DNA from: Erysipelotrichaceae bacterium 66202529
Lineage (GTDB): Bacteria; Bacillota_I; Bacilli_A; Erysipelotrichales; Erysipelotrichaceae
Assembly (NCBI GenBank): GCA_017161075.1
Contig: CP046174.1
Location: forward strand, 1,674,001-1,738,000
Length of the DNA: 64,000 nt
Direction of reading: 5' to 3'
Both the position numbers and the translations under genes were made by a program. Below the pieces are notes generated by a model. That model ran no database searches, was not told where the DNA came from, and worked only from the letters and a program-made list of their open reading frames with translations. Each line of letters starts with the position of its first letter. Within the stretch, counting starts at the first letter, position 1. Positions 54,751 through 63,090 of this stretch are shown in pieces.

Positions 54751-56084
54751 GGAAAAAAATAGGAATAACAGCATGTCTGCTGGAAGAAATCGTTGTTTGC
54801 AGTCTTTCTTATCTTTTTGAATTTCCAGGTGACTATACAGTTCGCATCTGTGTCCTGTATTTCGTCATTCAGTATCTATTTGGCCATTATCGGACGAAGA
54901 CGCTCCTGATCTGGGAAGAAATCGAGTTGCTTGTAAAAAGTCATATCTGTTTTTTTATCGTCAGTATCCTGCTCGATCCTATGCAGGATTTCAACGTTCC
55001 TTGTATTTTGCTGAATGCAGTGATTTCCTGTATCATGCTTTGCTTTAGTATCCTATTACAGAGATATCTACGCATCTGGTTTCGAAACAGCTGTGCAGAT
55101 AATGTGCTGATTATCGGTACAGGCAAACAGGCTGTTACATTTGCTGAGGTGTGTAAGACGAATCGGTTTGCGCTTATGAAGGTAAAAGGTTACATCGATA
55201 CACAGGATGGTGATGTGGCTGCTGAAGTAAAACAAGAGGTCTTTGCACTAGCTGAGCTGGAACAGACCGTTCAGAGGCTGCAGATAAACTCCGCAGTCAT
55301 TGCATCAACAAGTCTTACAAATGCACAATTCGATGACATCCTGTTGAAGCTGCGGACAGTCAGTAAGATACGCTATATGCCGTCTGTTAAGATTTTGACC
55401 TTTGATACCAGGATAGAGGATTTTGACGGTCAGCTGCTTGTATCTACAGCAAAGGGAAGGATTTCGACCTTCAACAAAGCAGTCAAGCGGGCCATTGATA
55501 TCTTAGGTGGTATTGCCGGATGTATCCTTCTGATCCCCTTGACGATCTATGTGTGGAGAACGAACAGGAAGAATCATGATCATGATCCCATATTCTTTAA
55601 ACAGGTGCGGATCGGTAAGGGTGGAAAGAAATTCGTATTGTATAAATACCGGACAATGATCCCGGACGCAGAGCGTATACTGCATGAGCTTATGGAAAAG
55701 GATCCGGTTATCAGAGAGGAATATGAAACGAACAAAAAGCTGAAGAAGGATCCCAGGATTACAAAGGCAGGAGGGTTTCTGCGACGGAAGAGTCTGGATG
55801 AATTCCCACAGTTCTTGAATGTACTGAAGGGGAATATGAGCCTGACCGGGCCAAGGCCGTATCTGCCAAGGGAACGAAAAGATATGGGAATTTATTATGA
55901 CTATGTGATTGGCTGCAAGCCTGGACTTACCGGAATGTGGCAGACGCATGGACGAAGTGACATCAGTTTCCAGGATCGGTTGAAGATGGATGAATATTAT
56001 TATAAAAACTGGAGCTTGAAGCTGGATATGACGATCCTCGTCAAGACGATCAAGACCGTATTTCACGGGGACGGGGCAAGATGA
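54747..56084 (+). CDS. Polyprenyl-phosphate sugar phosphotransferase (initiating enzyme)
   Basis: A 445-residue membrane protein that transfers the first sugar-1-phosphate onto undecaprenyl phosphate. About four hydrophobic segments (5-110), a Rossmann-like middle domain (NVLIIGTGKQAVTFAEV near 120) and the C-terminal sugar transferase domain from about 245: KRAIDILGGIAGCILLIPLTIYV, FKQVRIGKGGKKFVLYKYRTM, DEFPQFLNVLKGNMSLTGPRP and GLTGMWQ. It is the first structural gene of the exopolysaccharide operon, with loaP overlapping its end by four bases. The sugar cannot be named. Confidence 0.92.
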   Translation: MRKKIGITACLLEEIVVCSLSYLFEFPGDYTVRICVLYFVIQYLFGHYRTKTLLIWEEIELLVKSHICFFIVSILLDPMQDFNVPCILLNAVISCIMLCFSILLQRYLRIWFRNSCADNVLIIGTGKQAVTFAEVCKTNRFALMKVKGYIDTQDGDVAAEVKQEVFALAELEQTVQRLQINSAVIASTSLTNAQFDDILLKLRTVSKIRYMPSVKILTFDTRIEDFDGQLLVSTAKGRISTFNKAVKRAIDILGGIAGCILLIPLTIYVWRTNRKNHDHDPIFFKQVRIGKGGKKFVLYKYRTMIPDAERILHELMEKDPVIREEYETNKKLKKDPRITKAGGFLRRKSLDEFPQFLNVLKGNMSLTGPRPYLPRERKDMGIYYDYVIGCKPGLTGMWQTHGRSDISFQDRLKMDEYYYKNWSLKLDMTILVKTIKTVFHGDGAR

Positions 56085-56611
56085 TGAAGCCATGGTACGT
56101 ACTGTATGTGATGGGTGGCAGAGAGAAGAAGATCTTAGAGCTTTTAAATCAAAAGGAAGATGTAAAGGCATTTACTCCTTTGAAGGAAGTGGTGCACCGT
56201 ATACAGGGCAAGCGGGTAATTGTGAAGAAGCCGTTGTTCCCTTCGTATGTGTTCGTAGAAACAGAGCTGAATCCGAACGGATTTCAACAAGCACTGATTC
56301 AGTACCGTTCACAGATCAGTGGTATTTTGAAAGAGCTGAAGTACGAGAATGATATCAGTGCATTGAGCGCAGAAGAAAGAGCTTATCTGGAAGGGCTCAT
56401 GGACAGGGAACACAATGTCCGGTTATCAAAGGGTGAGATCCTGGATGGAGAGGTCATCATCACAGAAGGCCCGTTAAAAGGATATGAAAGTAATATTATA
56501 CGAATTGACAGACATAAGCGTCGTGCAATCCTGAATGTTCAAATGAATGAACGAAAGCTGCAGGTGGACGTTTCTCTGGAGATAGTGAAAAAGATCGAAT
56601 CTCAGAAGTAA
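56081..56611 (+). CDS. loaP: LoaP-type NusG paralogue (processive antiterminator)
   Basis: A 176-residue protein: NGN domain at the N-terminus (PWYVLYVMGGREKKILELLNQ ... KKPLFPSYVFVETEL) and a KOW domain at the C-terminus (GEVIITEGPLKGYESNIIRIDRHKRRAILNVQM). LoaP proteins bind RNA polymerase and a leader hairpin to suppress terminators inside long polysaccharide or polyketide operons. The setting fits: it is the second gene of such an operon, the leader carries a terminator, and another terminator-like hairpin lies after loaP. It starts in the stop codon of the sugar transferase gene; ATG at 56084 is an alternative start. Confidence 0.88.
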   Translation: MMKPWYVLYVMGGREKKILELLNQKEDVKAFTPLKEVVHRIQGKRVIVKKPLFPSYVFVETELNPNGFQQALIQYRSQISGILKELKYENDISALSAEERAYLEGLMDREHNVRLSKGEILDGEVIITEGPLKGYESNIIRIDRHKRRAILNVQMNERKLQVDVSLEIVKKIESQK

Positions 56612-56642
56612 TAGTTGTTGAGGCACTTTATGGAGAGGTTCA

Positions 56643-56700
56643 GGATACAATCAACCATTCAACACTGCAGGTGGGGGAAGGGGAGAGTGTATCTTTTTTT
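56643..56700 (+). terminator. Possible intra-operon terminator after loaP
   Basis: GGATACA (56643-56649) can pair with TGTATCT (56688-56694), followed by a T-run. The loop is long (38 bases, with a G-rich part), so it is weaker than the leader terminator. It would separate loaP from the Wzz gene unless antiterminated. Confidence 0.4.
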
Positions 56701-56747
56701 GTAGTAAGATTCTCGCCTCAATAGAAGAAAGCAAAGGAGAGAAATTA

Positions 56748-57449
56748 GTGGAAGATTTACAGAAGAGCATAGAACAGAATGAAGAGATAGAAATAGATCT
56801 GGGAAGACTGTTGCGGCAGTTAAGGAAAAAGCTGTCCTTTATCATCGCAGTGACGGTGATTGCGATCATCATTTCCTTATTGGTGACAAAGTTTCTGATC
56901 CCGAAGAAATATGAAAGCATGGCAAGGATCTATCTGAAGCCGAATATCACGGAGAGTGGAACGATCGATTACAATACATTGACTGCCAATTCCAAGATGG
57001 TGAACAACTATGTCCTCATGCTGCAGGGAAACAGCCTGCTGGAGGATGTCACGGAGAAGCTGAAGCTGGAGGATGAGACACTGGTCAAGAAATCACTAAG
57101 TGTAAGCAATGAAGCGGATAGTGAGATTATCACGGTAAGTGCCCGGACAGAGGATGCGAAGATGTCGAAGGACATCGTGAATATGACTGTGAATCTGTTT
57201 TTTGTAAGTATGAAGGATAAGCTGGACATCAAGAATATGACGATTCTGGATGCTCCTCAGGTGAATGAGACGCCAGTATCTCCGAGCTTAAAGATGAACC
57301 TGCTGATTGGGGCGCTGCTTGGAATCATGGTATCCTGTGGCTTTGTCACGGTACAGTTTCTGCTGGATAAGCGGCTGCATACGAAGGAAGATGCGGAATC
57401 TTATTTGGAGATACCGGTACTGGCAGAGATTCCGTTTCTGGAGGATTAG
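56748..57449 (+). CDS. Wzz/CapA-type chain-length regulator and kinase activator
   Basis: A 233-residue membrane protein beginning with GTG after AAAGGAGAG. Two hydrophobic segments (about 30-50 and 183-205) flank an external Wzz domain. In Firmicutes this protein (CapA/CpsC/YveK type) regulates polymer length and its cytoplasmic tail activates the tyrosine kinase encoded two genes later. The proline-rich motif before the second segment (NETPVSPSLKMN) is typical. Three bases separate it from the phosphatase gene. Confidence 0.88.
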   Translation: MEDLQKSIEQNEEIEIDLGRLLRQLRKKLSFIIAVTVIAIIISLLVTKFLIPKKYESMARIYLKPNITESGTIDYNTLTANSKMVNNYVLMLQGNSLLEDVTEKLKLEDETLVKKSLSVSNEADSEIITVSARTEDAKMSKDIVNMTVNLFFVSMKDKLDIKNMTILDAPQVNETPVSPSLKMNLLIGALLGIMVSCGFVTVQFLLDKRLHTKEDAESYLEIPVLAEIPFLED

Positions 57450-57452
57450 GAT

Positions 57453-58235
57453 ATGAGCTTCATTGATCTGCATTGCCATATGGCATGGGATATCGATGAT
57501 GGTATCGATAGTCGGGAAGAAGCACAAAAGGCGTTACAGCAGGCCAAGGCAGATGGAATCGTAAAGCTTGCGGCAACACCGCATTTCATACCGGGAGCTC
57601 AAAAGGAAGCGGATGTAAGAGAAATGAATCATCGGATCCGGGAGCTGAGAGAGCTTGGTAAGGAATATGGTATCACCGTTTATAGCGGTTGTGAGATGTT
57701 TCTGAATGATAATTATCTGGATATGATCGATGGAGGATATTATAACACGATCAATGAAAGCCGCTATCTGTTGTGCGAGTTTGATGTCCTTAAGGATATT
57801 GAAAAGAATAGCTATGCCGATGAGCAGCTGTATGAATTGTCGATCAGAGGGCTGGTTCCGATGATCGCACATGCGGAGCGGTATTTTCATAAGGATATCG
57901 ACGTACATAGAGTAAAGGAATGGATGAACAGCGGCTATGTGATTCAGATGAATCGGACGAGTCTTTTGGGGATGCATGGCAGTCAGATCCAAAAGAATGC
58001 CAGACGACTGTTGCAGGAAGGACTGGTGCATATCGTTGCGAGTGATGCTCATCGTGCCAGTGGAAATCGTATCTGTAAGCTGCGTGATGTGTATCAGGAA
58101 ATCGTAAAGGTATCTGATACGGCGAGCGCAGAGCTGCTCTGTATGATCAATCCACAGCATATCCTTCAGGATGAGGATGTGGAACAGATTGCAGTAAAGA
58201 AAAAATCCTGGATACAACGCATGAGGAGGAGATGA
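57453..58235 (+). CDS. PHP-domain tyrosine-protein phosphatase (CpsB/YwqE type)
   Basis: A 260-residue manganese-dependent phosphatase that removes phosphate from the capsular tyrosine kinase. Metal ligands are seen in FIDLHCHMAWDIDDG (His7, His9), PHFIPG, the GCEMFLND segment, AHAERYF and ASDAHRASGNR. AGGATATG precedes the ATG. It lies between the Wzz-like protein and the kinase, the typical order of the phosphoregulatory cassette of Gram-positive capsules. Confidence 0.92.
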   Translation: MSFIDLHCHMAWDIDDGIDSREEAQKALQQAKADGIVKLAATPHFIPGAQKEADVREMNHRIRELRELGKEYGITVYSGCEMFLNDNYLDMIDGGYYNTINESRYLLCEFDVLKDIEKNSYADEQLYELSIRGLVPMIAHAERYFHKDIDVHRVKEWMNSGYVIQMNRTSLLGMHGSQIQKNARRLLQEGLVHIVASDAHRASGNRICKLRDVYQEIVKVSDTASAELLCMINPQHILQDEDVEQIAVKKKSWIQRMRRR

Positions 58236-58239
58236 TGAG

Positions 58240-58956
58240 ATGGAACGAAAGATAGCACCAAAGCGGAGTGATCCGAAGAAGCATACAAAGAAGAGTCAGT
58301 TTGACAATATGGAGGTATATCGTCAGCTGCGAACGAATATAGAATATTCGTCTTTCAATAAGGATATACAGGTGATTTGTGTAACCAGCTCAAATCCTGC
58401 AGAGGGGAAAAGCTCGGTCGCAAGCAATCTGGCTACGGTGGCGATTGCGAAGTATGAAAGGGTCCTGTTGATCGATTGTGATCTGCGTAAGCCTGTTCAG
58501 CATAAGATCTTCAAGGTTTCGAATAAGCTGGGTATCAGTAATCTGATGAAGGATAAGTCTGAGGTTGATTTGGAAATCGGAGGTTATTTTCAGAAGTTTA
58601 AGGATAACAGTACGGATGGAAAGCTGTATGTGTTGACAAGTGGAAAATCAGTTCCAAATCCGCAGGAGATGCTGGCAAGCGAGCGCTTTAAGGAGCTGAT
58701 TGAGAAATTCCGTGAGATGTTTGATTACATCATCATTGACTGTCCGCCGTTGAATGCAGTAGCGGATGCGATTCCGGTATCGAGTATTGTTGATGGAACA
58801 TTGTTTGTTGTATCGGCGATGGATACGGATAAGCGGGAAGCAAAAAATGCGTTGACGATGCTGCAGAGAAATGGTGCAAATGTATTGGGATGTGTGTTGA
58901 CAAAGGTCGATATTACATCGAAGTCATATTACAGCTATTACGGGAATTATAACTAA
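58240..58956 (+). CDS. BY-type tyrosine kinase of polysaccharide synthesis (CpsD/CapB type)
   Basis: A 238-residue cytoplasmic autokinase. Walker A is SSNPAEGKSSVASN (near 50-63), Walker A' is VLLIDCDLRKP (near 75) and Walker B is DYIIIDCPPLN (near 163). The C-terminal tyrosine cluster SKSYYSYYGNY is the site of autophosphorylation. The adjacent Wzz-like protein would activate it and the PHP phosphatase reset it. GGAGGAGATGATGAG is a strong ribosome site at the end of the phosphatase gene. Confidence 0.92.
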   Translation: MERKIAPKRSDPKKHTKKSQFDNMEVYRQLRTNIEYSSFNKDIQVICVTSSNPAEGKSSVASNLATVAIAKYERVLLIDCDLRKPVQHKIFKVSNKLGISNLMKDKSEVDLEIGGYFQKFKDNSTDGKLYVLTSGKSVPNPQEMLASERFKELIEKFREMFDYIIIDCPPLNAVADAIPVSSIVDGTLFVVSAMDTDKREAKNALTMLQRNGANVLGCVLTKVDITSKSYYSYYGNYN

Positions 58957-58994
58957 GTTAAGAAAAGATTATGTTATTGGGATGAGGTGAGTTG

Positions 58995-59597
58995 ATGAAG
59001 TATTTCTATGCATATGCTACAACGGACGCTGAATGCGAAGCCATACACACCATCGTATTACACTCAGATTTGAATATACAGGAAGCTTTTATTTACATAG
59101 ATAATAACAGGTATGATGCGTGGGAACAGCTGATGGCTACTTTGGAAATGAAGGATGAGCTTTATGTTTACAGGCTTTCAGCGATCGCGGCAGATGGAAA
59201 TACACTCTTTGTCCATCTCACACATCTAAAGGATAGGGATATAACGATAAGGCTTTTGGATGATTCAGATTTGAATTTAGAACAGATATTGAATCTGATC
59301 GATTTTGTTAGAAAGACACAACGAAAGCAGATCTATGATAAGCAAATGGAAGGAATCCAGAGAGCCCTGGAGAAAAAGCGAAAAGGGGAAGGTGATTACG
59401 GCCGTCCAAAAATAACGCTGCCCGCTGATTTTGAAGTCAATATCAAAAAAATCATGCGAAAAGAAATGAAGCATGAGGATTATCGTGAAAAGTTAGGGTT
59501 CAAACGCTCCACTTATTTTAAATTTGTTAAGGATCTGAAGGATTCCTGGAAGCAGGAAGAGCTGGAGAGGAGTCTGGGAAAAGATGGAAAGCATTAA
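58995..59597 (+). CDS. Serine-recombinase-like protein with altered catalytic residues
   Basis: A 200-residue protein within the exopolysaccharide operon. The pattern follows the resolvase family: MKYFYAYATTDAECEAI stands where resolvases have YARVSTxEQ; WEQLMATLEMKDELYVYRLSAIAADG stands where they have L..GDTLVVxKLDRLGRS; then the helix QIYDKQMEGIQRALEKKRKGEGDYGRPKITLP and a C-terminal HTH (YREKLGFKRSTYFKFVKDL). The catalytic Ser is replaced by Thr9, and the usual Arg of RVST and of DRLGR are gone, so strand exchange is unlikely. GAGGTGA fixes the start at 58995. A domesticated DNA-binding regulator of the operon is the likeliest role, by inference. Confidence 0.7.
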   Translation: MKYFYAYATTDAECEAIHTIVLHSDLNIQEAFIYIDNNRYDAWEQLMATLEMKDELYVYRLSAIAADGNTLFVHLTHLKDRDITIRLLDDSDLNLEQILNLIDFVRKTQRKQIYDKQMEGIQRALEKKRKGEGDYGRPKITLPADFEVNIKKIMRKEMKHEDYREKLGFKRSTYFKFVKDLKDSWKQEELERSLGKDGKH

Positions 59598-61017
59598 AAA
59601 GTTTGGGAAGCATGGTTGCTGGATCGTAATGGTTCTGGCAGCGGCATATTTGTTATGGAGTCTGTACCGGTTCCATATTCTGCCGTTGAAATATTATATA
59701 CCCATTCTTGTCGTCATCGTATTGATTATCGGTGCAGTTATTTATTGTATCCTTGGGAAAAAGGCGAATAGGATTACAAAAATTCTGGGATGTATTCTAT
59801 CGGTAGTCCTTTGTATATGTATGCTGTTTATGAATATCAAGGTCATAAACAAGGCACAGGAAACAGTGAAAGCAGTCAGTAACGGCGATATCAAGACAAC
59901 TGAGATTTCTGTGCTTGTGAAAAGGGATAGCAGTTATAAGGATATCAAAGACCTGGATGGAAAGCAGTTTGGCATTTTGAAAACGATTGATCGTGAGAAC
60001 ACGGATTTCATGTTGAACCGCTTAAGCTCACAGTTTGCGAATGAGATATCCAAAATTGAGTACAAGGAATTCAAGGATGAAATACAGGGCTTACAGGAAG
60101 GCAGAACCGATGCCATCATTATGAATGAGGGGATGCGGGATGCATTCAACATTATTGATGGCAGCTTTGAACAGGAAACAAGAGTTATCTATACGCTGGA
60201 CCGTAAGGAAGTTTTGAAGAACTTAAAAGCGAACAATATCACAAAGGATCCTTTCATCGTGTATATATCAGGGATTGATACGAATGGCTCGATATCAAAA
60301 ACAAGCCGAAGTGATGTCAACATGCTGGCGGCGGTAAATCCGCAAAAAAAAGAGCTGCTGCTGGTATTTATACCGAGAGATTATTATGTACCGTTACAGT
60401 GTCCGAATGGCAGTTGTGAGACAGGTGCTATGGACAAGCTGACACATGCAGGATTGTATGGTGTGGAGACATCACAGGCAACGATCAGTAAGCTGTTAGA
60501 TATAAAGATAAATTATAATATACGTCTGAATTTTGATACGCTGACGACCATGGTGGATGCATTAGGTGGAATCGAAATTTATTCTGATAAAGAATTAACT
60601 GCATATACGAATAAGAATTGTAACTATATCAAAGGCAATCAGCACGTAAATGGTGCTTGTGCATTAGCGTTTGCGAGAGAACGATATGCTTATGAAAGTG
60701 GAGATCGTCATCGTGGAGAGAACCAGCAACAGGTAATTGAAGCAATGCTGAAGAAGTTTACAAAGTCTAATGTTATCAAGAATTATGAAAGCATCATGAA
60801 TGCCGTACAGGGAATGTTTCAGACGAATATGACAACGGATGAAATTACAGCTCTTATTCAGATGCAGATCAAGGATATGGCTACGTGGAAGGTTACAAGC
60901 GTCAGTGCGGATGGTACTGGAGATATGTTGCCTACGTATTCGTTCGGTAGTCAGCCGTTGTATGTGATGCATCCAGATGACGAAAAGATTATAAAATTGA
61001 AAAATCTATTAGAATAA
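59584..61017 (+). CDS. LytR-CpsA-Psr (LCP) family wall-polymer ligase
   Basis: A 477-residue membrane protein overlapping the preceding gene by 14 bases. Three hydrophobic segments (about 12-32, 38-57 and 63-82) precede an accessory external domain (about 95-215, substrate-binding-protein-like; SYKDIKDLDGKQFGILKT) and the LCP domain (about 225-410) with ISGIDTNG, SDVNMLAAVNPQKKELLLVFIPRDYYV, DALGGIEIYS and the RERYAYESGDRHRGENQQQVIEA segment, with the conserved arginines. LCP proteins move polymers from the lipid carrier to peptidoglycan. It probably anchors the product of this operon. Confidence 0.93.
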   Translation: MESIKKFGKHGCWIVMVLAAAYLLWSLYRFHILPLKYYIPILVVIVLIIGAVIYCILGKKANRITKILGCILSVVLCICMLFMNIKVINKAQETVKAVSNGDIKTTEISVLVKRDSSYKDIKDLDGKQFGILKTIDRENTDFMLNRLSSQFANEISKIEYKEFKDEIQGLQEGRTDAIIMNEGMRDAFNIIDGSFEQETRVIYTLDRKEVLKNLKANNITKDPFIVYISGIDTNGSISKTSRSDVNMLAAVNPQKKELLLVFIPRDYYVPLQCPNGSCETGAMDKLTHAGLYGVETSQATISKLLDIKINYNIRLNFDTLTTMVDALGGIEIYSDKELTAYTNKNCNYIKGNQHVNGACALAFARERYAYESGDRHRGENQQQVIEAMLKKFTKSNVIKNYESIMNAVQGMFQTNMTTDEITALIQMQIKDMATWKVTSVSADGTGDMLPTYSFGSQPLYVMHPDDEKIIKLKNLLE

Positions 61018-61932
61018 AACCCTAAAAAATCAAGTATATTATATAGGAGTTACATCATTGAGTATAAGTTAGAGTTTAGATAGAGTCTTATATATGATGT
61101 GATGATAAAAAATAATACATACTATATTTTATTAAAATGTATTTGCTTATAAATCTATACAACCTTAATTTGGAAAGTATACATAGATATAAAAAGCTCC
61201 TTCAAAGGGGTGTTTTAAAGATATGAAGAATTACTATTTCATTAAAATTTTATTATTGCGGTAACTGGGGCTGTAGAATAGCTGATTACTTTCTTGATAT
61301 AACAGAGTAAATGATACAACATTGATAATCTGGTTGAAATGGCCAAGATTCGGACAAAGACAGTAATTTGATTTAGACTATGTTGTAATAGCTACACTTA
61401 TAAATGTCTACTCAACAAAATCAGTCGAGCTCTGATAGTCGTATGGATGGTGAAGAGTACATGGTAAAATGGATAAATGTCTCATGCTAAAATGCTGCTT
61501 TTCTCAATAACGTGCAAAAATTCCACTATTGACAGTACAGAAAGCAAAACGAGGGTGCATATAGAAAAGCTAAGTTTTCTGCTTTTGAGTAAAGGTGGTT
61601 GTGATGTTAATATCATGCAAAAACAGCGATATTACGATGAAACTTACCTAAGCGCTGATGTATTAAATAGACCTGCGAAGATGATGAATTAGATTATTGC
61701 TTTGTAAATTAGCATGACACTATAAAGCAACACTTCGATTATTGCTGCAGCATGACAGGTGTACTCGATAAGGTGCAGAGAAGTAGGGATATCATTGCTG
61801 CACGAAATGGTACGACAGCAAGGAAAAGCACTTAGACGATGTGTTAATCATATCGAAATTTCAGACAGTTAATTGCCATCCATAGGATGAGTACATAGAC
61901 ATTGCGGGAAAAAGATGAGGAGTATTTGAGGG
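61018..61932. other. 915-base degraded region in the exopolysaccharide cluster
   Basis: No intact gene. A 71-codon frame at 61477-61692 lacks a ribosome site and similarity that I recognise. The stretch is AT-rich with many stop codons in all frames and may be the remnant of a mobile element or of lost glycosyltransferase genes. No clear terminator is seen. Confidence 0.5.
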
Positions 61933-63063
61933 ATGAGGAAGAATAAAATCAGAATACTGCATGTGGCACAAGCCGCTGGTGGCGTGGATCGCTACATCCG
62001 AATGCTCCTTAAGTATTTGGATAAAGACAAATTTGAAAATATTTTGGTTTGCTCACAGGATTTCCAAGAGGAAGATTATGAAGGCTTGGTGGATTCCTTT
62101 GAGCAAATTGAGATGACAAGAGCAATTTGGGTAAATGACTTAAAGTCGATTGCAGAGGTCAGAAAACTCATAAAGAAATATAATCCAGATATTGTATATG
62201 CGCATTCCAGTAAAGCTGGTGCAATCGCCCGTGTGGCTGACATTGGATTGAAGAATAAGTGCATCTATAATCCGCACGGCTGGGCATTCAATATGCGCTG
62301 TTCAGAAAAGAAAAGAATGATGTACACAGCTATTGAAAAAGTAGCAGCACTATTCTGTGATAAAATTATTTGTATTTCAGATGCGGAAAAACAGTCCGCT
62401 TTGGAGAAGAATATTTGCAAAGAAGATAAGCTACAAGTCATTTTTAACGGTGTGGACATAGAAGCATACGAAAGTGGAGAACACGGAAAAGCTAAAAGAG
62501 CAGATCTAAACATACCAGGAAATGCCTTTGTAGTTGGTATGGTTGGCCGTATCAGTCCCCAAAAAGCACCAGATGTATTTGTGAAGATGGCAAAACGGGT
62601 TAAAGATAAAATTCCAGATGTACATTTCATCATTGTCGGAAGCGGAAATCAAGAAGCGAAAATCAGAAAGTACGCTGAAGACAACGGATTTTCGGAAAAT
62701 TTACATATTACTGGTTGGGTTGATGATCCGATGAGTTATGTGGAACTCTTTGATGTCGCATGTCTGTTAAGCCGCTGGGAAGGATTTGGATTAGCTCTGC
62801 CGGAGTACATGATGGCTGGCAAGCCAATTGTTGCGACCAAAGTGGATGCGATTCCCAATATCATTCAAGATAGTGAAAATGGTTTACTTGTTAAAGCGGA
62901 TGATGCTATTGAAGCAGATGAAGCTGTACTGCAGATTTATCGGGATAAGGGATTGAAAGATAAATTGGTGGCGCAGGGATTGGTTGATGTACATAACAGA
63001 TTCAATGCTCGGAGGGTTTCTGAGGAGCATGGGATACTTGCTTTAAGCTTGACAAAGAAATGA
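61933..63063 (+). CDS. Glycosyltransferase family 4 protein
   Basis: A 376-residue GT-B glycosyltransferase. The N-terminal domain starts KIRILHVAQAAGGVDRYIRMLLKYL; the C-terminal nucleotide-sugar domain has VVGMVGRISPQKAPDVFVKMA, HITGWVDDP and the EGFGLALPEYMMAGKPIVATKV motif with its catalytic glutamates. No membrane segment. The predicted role is addition of one sugar to the lipid-linked repeat unit. GAGG lies upstream of the ATG. The gene is clearly more AT-rich than the housekeeping genes, as is common for capsule loci that move between strains. Confidence 0.9.
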   Translation: MRKNKIRILHVAQAAGGVDRYIRMLLKYLDKDKFENILVCSQDFQEEDYEGLVDSFEQIEMTRAIWVNDLKSIAEVRKLIKKYNPDIVYAHSSKAGAIARVADIGLKNKCIYNPHGWAFNMRCSEKKRMMYTAIEKVAALFCDKIICISDAEKQSALEKNICKEDKLQVIFNGVDIEAYESGEHGKAKRADLNIPGNAFVVGMVGRISPQKAPDVFVKMAKRVKDKIPDVHFIIVGSGNQEAKIRKYAEDNGFSENLHITGWVDDPMSYVELFDVACLLSRWEGFGLALPEYMMAGKPIVATKVDAIPNIIQDSENGLLVKADDAIEADEAVLQIYRDKGLKDKLVAQGLVDVHNRFNARRVSEEHGILALSLTKK

Positions 63064-63090
63064 TGGTGTAAGAGGAGGTTATAAGTCGCT

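Noticed and set aside
61477..61692. A 71-codon frame between the LCP and glycosyltransferase genes
   Set aside because: No ribosome site, no recognisable motif, and it lies in a stretch with frequent stops; treated as part of a degraded region.
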